DNA of 64,000 nucleotides. It comes from Deltaproteobacteria bacterium. GTDB lineage: Bacteria; Myxococcota; Myxococcia; Myxococcales; Anaeromyxobacteraceae. The stretch spans positions 185,897 through 249,896 of the forward strand of contig JACRMN010000011.1 in the NCBI GenBank assembly GCA_016214955.1, in the 5' to 3' direction. Made by a program: the position numbers and the translations under genes. Shown in pieces: positions 57,182 through 64,000 of this stretch. The notes below the pieces were generated by a model. It searched no databases and was not told the origin of the DNA. It was given only the letters and a program-made list of their open reading frames with translations. Numbering within the stretch: the stretch's first letter is position 1; each line of letters opens with the position of its first letter.

Positions 57182-58999
57182 TCACCGCGTCCGCGGTGTC
57201 ACGATCGCCTCCAGCCTGTCGGGACGCTCCGGGAGTCGCTCCAGGGAGGGAGCACGCGGACCCCCGTCGTAGGCAATGGACAGGGCGCGGAAGGCGTCGC
57301 CGTCCTCGACGAGGAGCTCCAGGCGCCCGCGCTTCTGCGCCGCCCGCAGGCTGCGCTCGAGGGCCGACGCTGCCAGGCGCCGGCCGTCCACCGCCAGCAC
57401 CTTCTGCCCGGGAACGATGCCCGCCGCCGCCCCGGGAGATCCTGGCCTCACGTCGATGACCAGCTGCTTCCCGTCGATCCCCAGGCCAAGGGACCACCAG
57501 GCAAGAATGGCGCCGGGGCGCGCCCGCTCCGCAGCGGCCGACAGGTATGGCCCCGGTGCGGTGGCGTAGGACATCCGCCAGCCCGTGACCTCGGCGGAGG
57601 CCTGAGGGGGTGGCTCCAGGGACTCGGTCCGCGCCGCGAAGAACCCCTTCCAGTCCTGGTGCTCCACCGCGTCGAGCGCCGCCAGCACCTCGCGCCGCTC
57701 GTAGGCGTGGACCCGCGGCGGTCCGCTCTCGCCGCCGAGGAAGGCCCTCGCGAAGTCGTCGAGCGAGCGCCGGCCCTGGCCGCGCTCGCGGATCAGGGCG
57801 TCGGCCTCGAGCCAGGCCGCGAAGCCCTCGACGTAGGCCATCCACGGGGCGCGGCGGGCGCCGCTCCACTCGACCGGTGCCTCCACGTAGGTGGGGAAGG
57901 TGGCGGAGGCGTCGTCCAGCGTGCGCCAGCCGCCGGACCCGGGCCCGCGAGAACGGGCCAGCGCGTTGGCGGCGAGCTCGCGGAAATCGCTGGAGGAGAG
58001 GAAGCCGCTTCGCGTGGAGAGCACGTAGCCCAGGTACTCGGTGAGCCCCTCGTAAATCCAGAGGTCGCGGGTGCGGAGCGGCTCCTGGAAGTCGACGGTG
58101 GCCATTCCAAGCGGCCGCCGGTACTTCCCGTTCCAGGAGTGGGCGTACTCGTGGGGCAGCACGTAGCCCAGGTCGCCGGGGTCGCCCTGCTCCGGCAGGC
58201 CGCCCACCGGGGCGCCCACTGCCACCGACTGGTGGTGCTCGAGCATCTTGCCCTTCACACCCTCGACCGCGGCCACGAGAAAGCAGTAGCGGTCGAAGTG
58301 GCGCGCACCGAAGAGCGCGTCGGCCTCGGCCACGAGTCGCTCGAGCCGCTCCTTCCAGGCCCCCCGCAGCTCCAGCCCGGCCTCCTCTTCGGCCACCATC
58401 ACCACGCTGACCGGGCGCTCACCGGGCGCGCCTAGCGGCGTCTCGCGACGGTGGCGCGCCAGCACGACGGGCGAGTCGGCGAGGGTCTCGAGGTCCACTG
58501 GCTCGAAGGCCACCTGTCCCGGCTCCGCGGGTCGGGTGCGCAGGGCGGAGCCTGCCTGCCAGCCGGGCGGGACCAGCAGCGTAGCCTGCCAGCGCTGCTC
58601 TCGCACCGGCGTCCCCAGCGGATAGAGGATCACGTCCAGGAAGGAGAGGATGGCCCCGCCGGCGGCGGTGTCGGGCGCTGCCACCCGCCGCAGCGAGGCC
58701 TCGACGGAGCGCGCGCCCGGCGGCACCTGGAGCTGGAACACGAAGGGATCGACCTCGTCGCGGCTCCAGGCGAGCGGCCTGCCGAGGGCGGTGAAGCGCA
58801 CGTCCACCAGGTCGGCGATCTTGCCCGAGGGCCGGTGCTCGCCGGGGATCCACCTGGGGAAGGCGAGCCGCAGCGGCCCCGGGCGTGCCGGGACGGCGAT
58901 GCGCGCCTGGAGGGTGTGGTGCGCAGCGCCGCGGAGGTCCACCTCGAGCAGGACCGGATCGGCTGCGGCGAGGGACAGCGCCAGGACGAGCAGGTGCAT
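57182..58999 (-). CDS. M61 glycyl aminopeptidase-like protein with PDZ domain
   Basis: 605 residues, signal peptide MHLLVLALSLAAA, GGAGG ahead of ATG 58999. N-terminal beta domain (RLAFPRWIPGEHRPSGKIAD), then zinc motif PHEYAHSWNGKYRRP (HExxH, about 300) and the Glu ligand in WIYEGLTEYLGYVL. A C-terminal PDZ lies at ~510-590 (LGIDGKQLVIDVRPGSPGAA, GIVPGQKVLAVDGRRL). All catalytic residues are present. Likely periplasmic aminopeptidase. It is monocistronic as far as I can see. Confidence 0.92.
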   Translation of the reverse strand: MHLLVLALSLAAADPVLLEVDLRGAAHHTLQARIAVPARPGPLRLAFPRWIPGEHRPSGKIADLVDVRFTALGRPLAWSRDEVDPFVFQLQVPPGARSVEASLRRVAAPDTAAGGAILSFLDVILYPLGTPVREQRWQATLLVPPGWQAGSALRTRPAEPGQVAFEPVDLETLADSPVVLARHRRETPLGAPGERPVSVVMVAEEEAGLELRGAWKERLERLVAEADALFGARHFDRYCFLVAAVEGVKGKMLEHHQSVAVGAPVGGLPEQGDPGDLGYVLPHEYAHSWNGKYRRPLGMATVDFQEPLRTRDLWIYEGLTEYLGYVLSTRSGFLSSSDFRELAANALARSRGPGSGGWRTLDDASATFPTYVEAPVEWSGARRAPWMAYVEGFAAWLEADALIRERGQGRRSLDDFARAFLGGESGPPRVHAYERREVLAALDAVEHQDWKGFFAARTESLEPPPQASAEVTGWRMSYATAPGPYLSAAAERARPGAILAWWSLGLGIDGKQLVIDVRPGSPGAAAGIVPGQKVLAVDGRRLAASALERSLRAAQKRGRLELLVEDGDAFRALSIAYDGGPRAPSLERLPERPDRLEAIVTPRTR

Positions 59000-59188
59000 G
59001 GCGGCCTCCGGGCGGCGCGGGGCGTCCGCGGGCGAGAAGGCAGGGGAGACCCGCGGTAGGCCCCGCGTGACGACGTGCCCCAAGCGGAGTGCCGCGGCCG
59101 GGCGAGCGAGCGGGCTGTTGCGGTATGGCGGGGACGGAGCACCAGCCCCGGGGGGCGGCGCCCGAAGCGGCGGCGCTGCCCCCGGCCG

Positions 59189-59539
59189 CTACTCCTTCTG
59201 CTCCGCCTCCCGCTTGCAGTCGATGCAGAGCGTCGTCACCGGGCGGGCGCGCAGCCGCGCCGGCGAGATGGCCCCGCCGCAGGACTCGCACTTCCCGAAG
59301 GTGCCGGCCTCGATGCGCGCCAGCGCCTCCTCCACCTTGAGGATGAGCTTGCGGTCCCTGTCGCGGAGCCGCAGCAGCCGGCCCTGGTCGGTCTCGCGGG
59401 TGGCCCGGTCGTTGGGGTCGGGCAGATCCTCTCCCGGCGCGCCGGCCATGGCATGCACCGTCTCGGCGCCGTGCCCCAGCAGCTCGGCGCGCTGCGCCGA
59501 CAGCCGGGTGCGGAAGCGAGCCAGCTCCTGCTTGCGCAT
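59189..59539 (-). CDS. DksA/TraR-family zinc-finger protein
   Basis: 116 residues: coiled-coil helices (LARFRTRLSAQRAELLG...), an acidic tip DLPDPNDRATRETDQG resembling the DxxD that enters the RNA polymerase secondary channel in DksA, and a zinc finger CESCGGAISPARLRARP...CIDC. A likely modulator of transcription initiation. GGAGGTGACC precedes the ATG. The 189 bases before it (59000-59188) contain no gene or clear signal. Confidence 0.92.
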   Translation of the reverse strand: MRKQELARFRTRLSAQRAELLGHGAETVHAMAGAPGEDLPDPNDRATRETDQGRLLRLRDRDRKLILKVEEALARIEAGTFGKCESCGGAISPARLRARPVTTLCIDCKREAEQKE

Positions 59540-59634
59540 GGGTCACCTCCTCGCGAGCGGGTGTCCCGATGCTAGGCAGATCGCACGGGCGGCCGCCACC
59601 TTGCCCCGGGCCCTTCCCGCGGTATCCTGCCGCG

Positions 59635-60507
59635 GTGCCCCGCCTCCTGGCTTCCCTCCTCGCGGCTCTCGTGTCCTCGACGGCGCTGGCCGGCGAGCCG
59701 GCGGCCCCCCCGAGCGCCGCCGACCTGACCGGCGCGCGCAGCCTCTCCCTGGGGGCGGGCATCGGCATCACCGGCGGCAACGAGGGAATGTTCACCAACC
59801 CCGGCACCCTGGCGGCGCGGAGGCGCTACGCCATGGAGGCCCAGTACCTCGACGACCGGCTCGACGGTGCGCGCCGCTGGCAGTGGGCCCAGGGCTCGGT
59901 GGTGGACTCCGAGACCAGCCCGGTGACCGGCGGGTTCGCCTACGCCCGCATCTTCGCCGGCGAGGCCACCGGCAGCCTCTACCACCTGGCCATGGCGTCG
60001 CCGGTGAGCGGCGGGCTCTACGCCGGCGTCACGGGCAAGTACCTCTCCATCGACTCGGCCACCGGCCGCAAGACGCGCGCCGTCACCGTGGACGCCGGCC
60101 TCTACTGGCAGGCCTCGCAGCTCGTCGGCCTCGGCGTGGCCGGCTACAACCTCGTCCCCATCGGCAACCGGCAGGACGCGGCGCCCGGCATGGGCGCCGG
60201 GTTCTCGGTGGGCGACGGCCGTCGCTTCCTCCTGGCTGGCGACTGGCGCCGCGACTTCGAGCGGGCCGGCAAGTCGGCCGACGCCTGGGCCGCCGGCGCC
60301 GAGGTGATGCTGCTCGACGCCCTGCCGCTTCGGGCCGGCTGGCAGCGGGACGAGATCCGGCGCGGGAGCTTCTGGTCGGCGGGCCTGGGCTTCGTGGCCG
60401 CCGGCGCCGGCGTCGCGGTGGACCTCGCCTACCGGCAGGGGATCGAGGCACCCAGGGACCGCACCGCCATGGCGGCCCTCAAGATCTTCATCGCCACCCC
60501 GCAGTAG
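59635..60507 (+). CDS. Exported, probably outer-membrane beta-barrel protein
   Basis: 290 residues from GTG 59635, where a signal peptide begins (VPRLLASLLAALVSSTALAG). The mature part has repeated amphipathic strands with Gly/Tyr/Trp (ARSLSLGAGIGITGGNEGMF, GGLYAGVTGKYLSID, DAGLYWQASQLVGLGVAGYN, DWRRDFERAGKSADAW), similar to PorV/FadL-like barrels. The last residues ALKIFIATPQ are less barrel-like. Function unknown. It converges with the ABC ATPase gene. Confidence 0.72.
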   Translation: MPRLLASLLAALVSSTALAGEPAAPPSAADLTGARSLSLGAGIGITGGNEGMFTNPGTLAARRRYAMEAQYLDDRLDGARRWQWAQGSVVDSETSPVTGGFAYARIFAGEATGSLYHLAMASPVSGGLYAGVTGKYLSIDSATGRKTRAVTVDAGLYWQASQLVGLGVAGYNLVPIGNRQDAAPGMGAGFSVGDGRRFLLAGDWRRDFERAGKSADAWAAGAEVMLLDALPLRAGWQRDEIRRGSFWSAGLGFVAAGAGVAVDLAYRQGIEAPRDRTAMAALKIFIATPQ

Positions 60508-60524
60508 GGCGGCCGGCCGGGCGG

Positions 60525-61316
60525 CTACCCGATCTCCCGGGGGTGGACCACCGGCGCGCCGGTGGCGCCGTTCAGGCCGCGCCACACCGGCAGCCCCCAC
60601 ACCTCCTCCACCCGCTCGGCGGTGAGCACCTCGGCCGGTGCCCCCTCGGCCACCACCCGGCCGCGGGAGAGCACCACCAGCCGGCTGCAGGCCTGGGCCG
60701 CCAGGTTGAGGTCGTGGAGCACGGCCACCACGCAGAGGCCGGCGCGCGCCGCCACCACCGCCATGCGCATCGCCATCACCTGGTGGGCCAGGTCGAGGAA
60801 GGCCGTGGGTTCGTCGAGCAGCAGCAGCCGCGGCTCCTGTGCCAGGGCGCGGGCGAAGAAGACCCGGCGGCGCTCTCCGCCGGAGAGGGTGTCGAGCCGG
60901 CGGTCGGCGAAGGGGCGCAGGTCGCAGGCCTCGAGGGCGCCATCCACCGCGCCCTGGTCGAAGCGGTCGGGCACCGCCAGGAGCCCCTGGTGGGCGGCGC
61001 GGCCCATCATCACCGCCTCGCGCACCGTGAAGGGCCAGTGCACCTGGGCCTCCTGCGGGACCAGGGCGCAGACCCGGGCCACCGCGCGCCGCGGCGCCCG
61101 CGCCGGGTCGAGCCCCTGGAGCCGGACGGCGCCCTTGCCGGGCGCGACCAGGCCGGCCACCAGCCGGAGCAGCGTGCTCTTGCCGGCGCCGTTCGGCCCC
61201 ACCAGCCCCACCAGCTCGCCGGGCGCGGCCTGGAAGGAGACGCCCTGCAGGGCCGGCAGGGCCCCGTACGAGAAGGAGGCGTCGCGCACCTCCACCAGCG
61301 GCGCGCCGGGGCTCAT
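60525..61316 (-). CDS. ABC transporter ATPase (iron-siderophore/B12 type, BtuD-like)
   Basis: 263 residues. Walker A GLVGPNGAGKSTLL, Q-loop LVPQEAQVHWP, signature DTLSGGERRRVFFARAL, Walker B LLLLDEPTAFLDL and H-loop VLHDLNLAAQ. The VLHDLNLAA and insertion pattern fit the FecE/BtuD/HmuV class. Its ATG overlaps the amidohydrolase-like stop. With the permease and binding protein at 62.4-64 kb it forms an import system. Confidence 0.92.
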   Translation of the reverse strand: MSPGAPLVEVRDASFSYGALPALQGVSFQAAPGELVGLVGPNGAGKSTLLRLVAGLVAPGKGAVRLQGLDPARAPRRAVARVCALVPQEAQVHWPFTVREAVMMGRAAHQGLLAVPDRFDQGAVDGALEACDLRPFADRRLDTLSGGERRRVFFARALAQEPRLLLLDEPTAFLDLAHQVMAMRMAVVAARAGLCVVAVLHDLNLAAQACSRLVVLSRGRVVAEGAPAEVLTAERVEEVWGLPVWRGLNGATGAPVVHPREIG

Positions 61317-62332
61317 CCGCGCTCCGCCGCGAAGCCGAGCAGGCGCTCCGCGTTCCGGTGGTAGAGCCGGTGCAGCGCCGCGCGCGGCAGCCCCAGGCCT
61401 CCGGCGGCAGTGCCCTCCGGCACCGGGATGTGGGGGTCGCGGCTCTCGAAGAAGCGGTACTGGGCCGAGTAGAAGTCCCGCACCTGCGCGGCGTCGCGGC
61501 CGACGTTGCGCACTTCGACCTCGTCCTTGCCGGAAAGGCCGAGCGCCACCGAGGTGCCGAAGAGGAAGCGGTCGGGGTGGGCCAGCACCGCGGCCCGGGC
61601 TCCCGCCGGATCGCGGGCCCAGGCGGCGAGCCGCACGCCCACCGAGACGTGCAGCGCCGGGTGGCGCGCCAGCAGCGCCTGCACCTCGGCCGGCGGCAGA
61701 TCCAGCCCGAGGGCCAGGAGCGCCAGCCCGGGGCGCCTGCCGGCGGCGCGCGACAGTGCGGCCACGTCCGCGGGCCCGGCCACCTTCACCGCCACCGGGA
61801 GGCGGAGCCGCAGGCACTCCTCGAGCACGCGCTCGAGGGGCGGGGCGTCGAGGGCCACGGGCCCGCCGGCGTCGAGGAAGAGCCCGGCGGCGCCGGCGGC
61901 GCGGCCCGAGGCCACCCGGGCGGCCTCGCGGGCCGACCAGTCCTCGCCGCAGCAGCCCCGCGGGTCGAGGTTCATGAAGACCTTCACCTGCCCCACGTGC
62001 CGGGCCGCGGCGGCGAGCTGCGTCTCGAGGCCGTTGCCGAAGAAGCCGCCGGTGAGGCTCACCAGCCGGTCGATCCCCTGGGACCGCGCCAGCCGCAGGG
62101 CGTGGTCCACCACCGGGCTCTCCAGCCGCTCCTCCACGTCGATGCGGTCGAAGGGCAGCGGCGCGAAGGGCCCGTCGGCGGGCCGCGCCAGGTCGGGCCG
62201 GAGCCGGGAGACGGCAGCACCCACGCCGACGGCCACCGCCAGCGCCAGGAGCGCCACGCCGCCGATCCGGAGCCAGGCCGCCCGCACGCGCCGCATCCTA
62301 CACGCCCGACGGCGATCCGGTAGCGAGGCCAT
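61313..62332 (-). CDS. Membrane-anchored amidohydrolase-like (TIM-barrel) protein inside an ABC operon
   Basis: Up to 339 residues from ATG 62332; ATG 62296 may be the true start. One N-terminal membrane segment (IGGVALLALAVAVGVGAAVS) then a periplasmic amidohydrolase-2-like domain: LPFDRIDVEERL, LVSLTGGFFGNGLETQLAAA, VKVFMNLDPRGCCGEDW, HPDRFLFGTSVALG, and C-terminal YHRNAERLLG. The HxH motif at the first strand is replaced (IDVEE), so metal binding is doubtful. GCCGEDW contributes two Cys. It lies between the permease and ATPase genes with ATGA overlap to the latter. Confidence 0.72.
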   Translation of the reverse strand: MASLPDRRRACRMRRVRAAWLRIGGVALLALAVAVGVGAAVSRLRPDLARPADGPFAPLPFDRIDVEERLESPVVDHALRLARSQGIDRLVSLTGGFFGNGLETQLAAAARHVGQVKVFMNLDPRGCCGEDWSAREAARVASGRAAGAAGLFLDAGGPVALDAPPLERVLEECLRLRLPVAVKVAGPADVAALSRAAGRRPGLALLALGLDLPPAEVQALLARHPALHVSVGVRLAAWARDPAGARAAVLAHPDRFLFGTSVALGLSGKDEVEVRNVGRDAAQVRDFYSAQYRFFESRDPHIPVPEGTAAGGLGLPRAALHRLYHRNAERLLGFAAERG

Positions 62333-62398
62333 CGCCGTGTCCGGGATGGGGCCCTGACGAGCTTCGCTCGGCCGGGCGGGGGCGTGGCCCGGGCAACG

Positions 62399-63421
62399 TC
62401 AGCCTCGCTGCTCGTGGCGGCGAAGCAGCCACAGGAAGAGGGGGCCGCCGGCGAAGGCGGTGAGCGCGCCCACCGGCGGCTCGCTGCCCAGCGCCAGGAA
62501 GGCCACCCGCGCCAGGGCGTCGGCCACCACCAGGAAGGCGGCGCCGAACAGCGCCGAGGCCGGCACCAGGATGCGGTGGTCCGACCCCAGGATCCGGCGC
62601 ACCACGTGGGGCACGATGAGCCCCACGAAGCCCACCATGCCCGAGAGCGCCACCGCCGCGCCGGTGGCGGCGCTGGCCGCCAGCAGCACCACGGCGCGAA
62701 GCCGCCCCACCTCCACGCCCAGCGAGGCCGCCTCCTCGTCGCCCAGCGCCAGCAGGTTGAGCTGCGCCGAGAGCAGCACCAGAGCGCCCACCGCCGCGGC
62801 CACCACCAGCGCCGCGGCCAGGAGCGTGCCCGGCGGCTCGTAGCCGATGGTGCCCATGAGCCAGTAGAGGAGCCGCGCCGCCTGCTCCGGCGGCACCAGC
62901 ACCTTGAGGATGGTGATGAGCGCGGCGGCGAAGGCGTTGAAGACGATGCCCACCAGCAACGCCGCCTCCGGCACCAGCCGCCCGCCGATGCGCCCCACCG
63001 CGAAGACCAGCACGGTGGCGCCAGCCGCGCCCCCCACCGCGAAGGCGGTCACCGGCGAGCCGTGGCCCAGCGCCGCGAGCGGCGCCCAGACCGAGCCCAG
63101 CAGCGCCGCCGCCACCAGCGCCAGCGCCCCGCCCAGCGCCGCGCCGCCGGAGACGCCGAGCACGAAGGGCTCGGCCAGCGGGTTGCGGAGCAGCGCCTGC
63201 AGCGCCGTGCCGGAGGCCGCCAGCGCCAGGCCCACCACCGCGCCCAGCAGCGCGCGCGGCAGCCGCAGGCCGAAGAGGATGGAGCGGTCGGGCTCCTGGC
63301 CGGCGAAGGCGGCGGAGAGGGTGACAGGCTGCGCCCCGGTGAGGCAGGAGAAGGCCAGGGAGGCCGCCACCGCGGCGGCGCCGAGGAGCAGCACCAGCCC
63401 GAGGCGCGGGCGCATCCGCAT
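62399..63421 (-). CDS. ABC permease of the FecCD/BtuC family
   Basis: 340 residues, about ten membrane helices. LRLPRALLGAVVGLALAASG, GTALQALLRNPLAEPFVLGV, GMVGFVGLIVPHVVRRILGSDHR (in parts) are hallmark BtuC/FhuB segments, the last holding the EAA-like coupling helix. Its ATG overlaps the binding-protein stop (TGATG). It transports iron-chelate or cobalamin; the sequence cannot tell which. Confidence 0.94.
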   Translation of the reverse strand: MRMRPRLGLVLLLGAAAVAASLAFSCLTGAQPVTLSAAFAGQEPDRSILFGLRLPRALLGAVVGLALAASGTALQALLRNPLAEPFVLGVSGGAALGGALALVAAALLGSVWAPLAALGHGSPVTAFAVGGAAGATVLVFAVGRIGGRLVPEAALLVGIVFNAFAAALITILKVLVPPEQAARLLYWLMGTIGYEPPGTLLAAALVVAAAVGALVLLSAQLNLLALGDEEAASLGVEVGRLRAVVLLAASAATGAAVALSGMVGFVGLIVPHVVRRILGSDHRILVPASALFGAAFLVVADALARVAFLALGSEPPVGALTAFAGGPLFLWLLRRHEQRG

Positions 63422-64000
63422 CAGCGGGCGGCCTCGGGGTGCACCAGGCGGAAGAGCCGCTCCAGGCCGGCGATCATCCGCGGGCCAGGCCGCAGGAGCC
63501 CGTCGTCGGGGAGGCGCGCCACCGCCCCGCGCCGCACCGCCGGGATGGCGGCGAGCCGCTGGATGCCCTCGGGCGGCTCCCGGGCGGCGGCGTCGATCAC
63601 CAGGTCGGGATCGTCCACCACCGCCCTCTCCAGCGGGTAGACCGGCCACGGGCGCGGGCCGGTGGCCACGTTCCTCGCCCCGGCGAGCCGCAGGAGCTCG
63701 TCGGCGAAGCTGCCCGGCCCGGCCACCACCAGCGGCTCGCGCCCGACGACGAAGAGCACCCGTTTCGGCGGGAGCGTGGCCGCCTGGCGCTGCACCCGGT
63801 CGGCGGTGGCCCGCAGCTGCGCCGCCAGCCGCTCGCCGCCGGCGGCGTCGCCGAGCGCGTCGCCCACGAGGCGCGCCGAGGCGTAGACGTCGGCCACGGT
63901 GACGATGGGGATGGCCAGGATGGGGAAGGGCCGGCGCGAGGCACGCGACAGCTCCGCCAGCCGCCGCACCGCCGGCAGGGCGCCGCCGTCGGTGACCCAG
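63421..64000 (-). CDS. Periplasmic substrate-binding protein (BtuF/FhuD type), 5' end outside window
   Basis: The reading frame enters from the edge (WVTDGGALPAVRRLAELS) and continues ~193 residues. A long interdomain helix (ILAIPIVTVADVYASARLVG, ADRVQRQAATLP), RVLFVVGREPLVVAGPGSFADELL, AGARNVATGP, YPLERAVVDDPDLVIDAA and the C-terminal RPGPRMIAGLERLFRLVHPE are typical class III binding-protein features, the last being the PGPR docking turn. First gene of the BtuFCD-type operon as seen here; its N-terminal lobe and signal peptide are missing. Confidence 0.9.
   Translation of the reverse strand, partial: WVTDGGALPAVRRLAELSRASRRPFPILAIPIVTVADVYASARLVGDALGDAAGGERLAAQLRATADRVQRQAATLPPKRVLFVVGREPLVVAGPGSFADELLRLAGARNVATGPRPWPVYPLERAVVDDPDLVIDAAAREPPEGIQRLAAIPAVRRGAVARLPDDGLLRPGPRMIAGLERLFRLVHPEAAR

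Noticed and set aside
60525-63421. Cobalamin riboswitch controlling the BtuFCD-type operon
   Set aside because: The operon leader is beyond base 64000, so it cannot be seen; nothing resembling a B12 box occurs in the visible gaps.

Overview
The window is a stretch of very GC-rich bacterial chromosome with strong G/C third positions. Gene content points to the Myxococcota, most likely Anaeromyxobacter or a close relative: a near-canonical mglB-mglA pair (polarity GTPase and its GAP), two DUF4388 proteins, many lipoproteins, and a PrpR-type sigma-54 regulator. Genus assignment is inference; no rRNA is present. Coding density is high, no intergenic gap exceeds 300 bases, and there is no prophage, insertion sequence or CRISPR array.

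Layout. 1-13.5 kb: a truncated PrpR-like regulator with a perfect dyad at its start, a rhodanese lacking its cysteine, a DUF1460 hydrolase, a two-gene OmpA/lipoprotein operon, truD, a DUF4388 protein, a CcmH-like/DsbA fusion, a radical SAM protein and a 1271-residue surface lipoprotein of repeated Ig-like and Cys modules. 13.6-18.4 kb: an information-processing block, tadA, tRNA-Ser(CGA), tRNA-Ser(GGA), the SRP RNA, dnaX, ybaB, recR, then mglB-mglA. The tadA-ffs-dnaX-ybaB-recR order is the one known from Bacillus subtilis. 18.7-30.8 kb: AraC/GyrI regulator, GNAT, TPR lipoprotein, family 5 uracil-DNA glycosylase, glgX, a 54-residue small ORF, a degenerate receiver, a histidine kinase, then comM-recA. 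30.8-41.2 kb: a metallopeptidase/beta-propeller/Omp85-like barrel fusion, a VOC-ArsR-SRPBCC operon, and a leftward phospholipid and envelope run (M23 peptidase, pssA, pgpA, cinA) beside ltaE. 41.3-54.1 kb: nth and def overlapping tail to tail, an ECF sigma/anti-sigma operon, and a leftward seven-gene run from galU to ugd with priA, a cytochrome c, a pseudo-receiver/DUF4388/J-like protein and a glycosyltransferase. 54.2-64 kb: a WYL regulator with a divergent hydrolase, a second ArsR-AHSA1 module, an M61 peptidase, a DksA/TraR protein, and a BtuFCD-type ABC operon with an amidohydrolase-like gene inserted.

Main unexplained signals. (i) A dispersed element: a GGTC(GG/GA/GC)n hexamer tract joined to a 32-base GC-rich core that recurs at 18.56 and 48.71 kb with only three differences. 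Tracts of the same hexamer lie inside dnaX and inside the 47-50 kb DUF4388 gene, where they are read as Thr-Pro repeats. (ii) A def leader that can fold into two mutually exclusive hairpins, one of which places the Shine-Dalgarno in its loop. (iii) A structured intergenic region upstream of mglBA. Several regulator genes also have clear dyad or direct-repeat operator candidates over their own starts.
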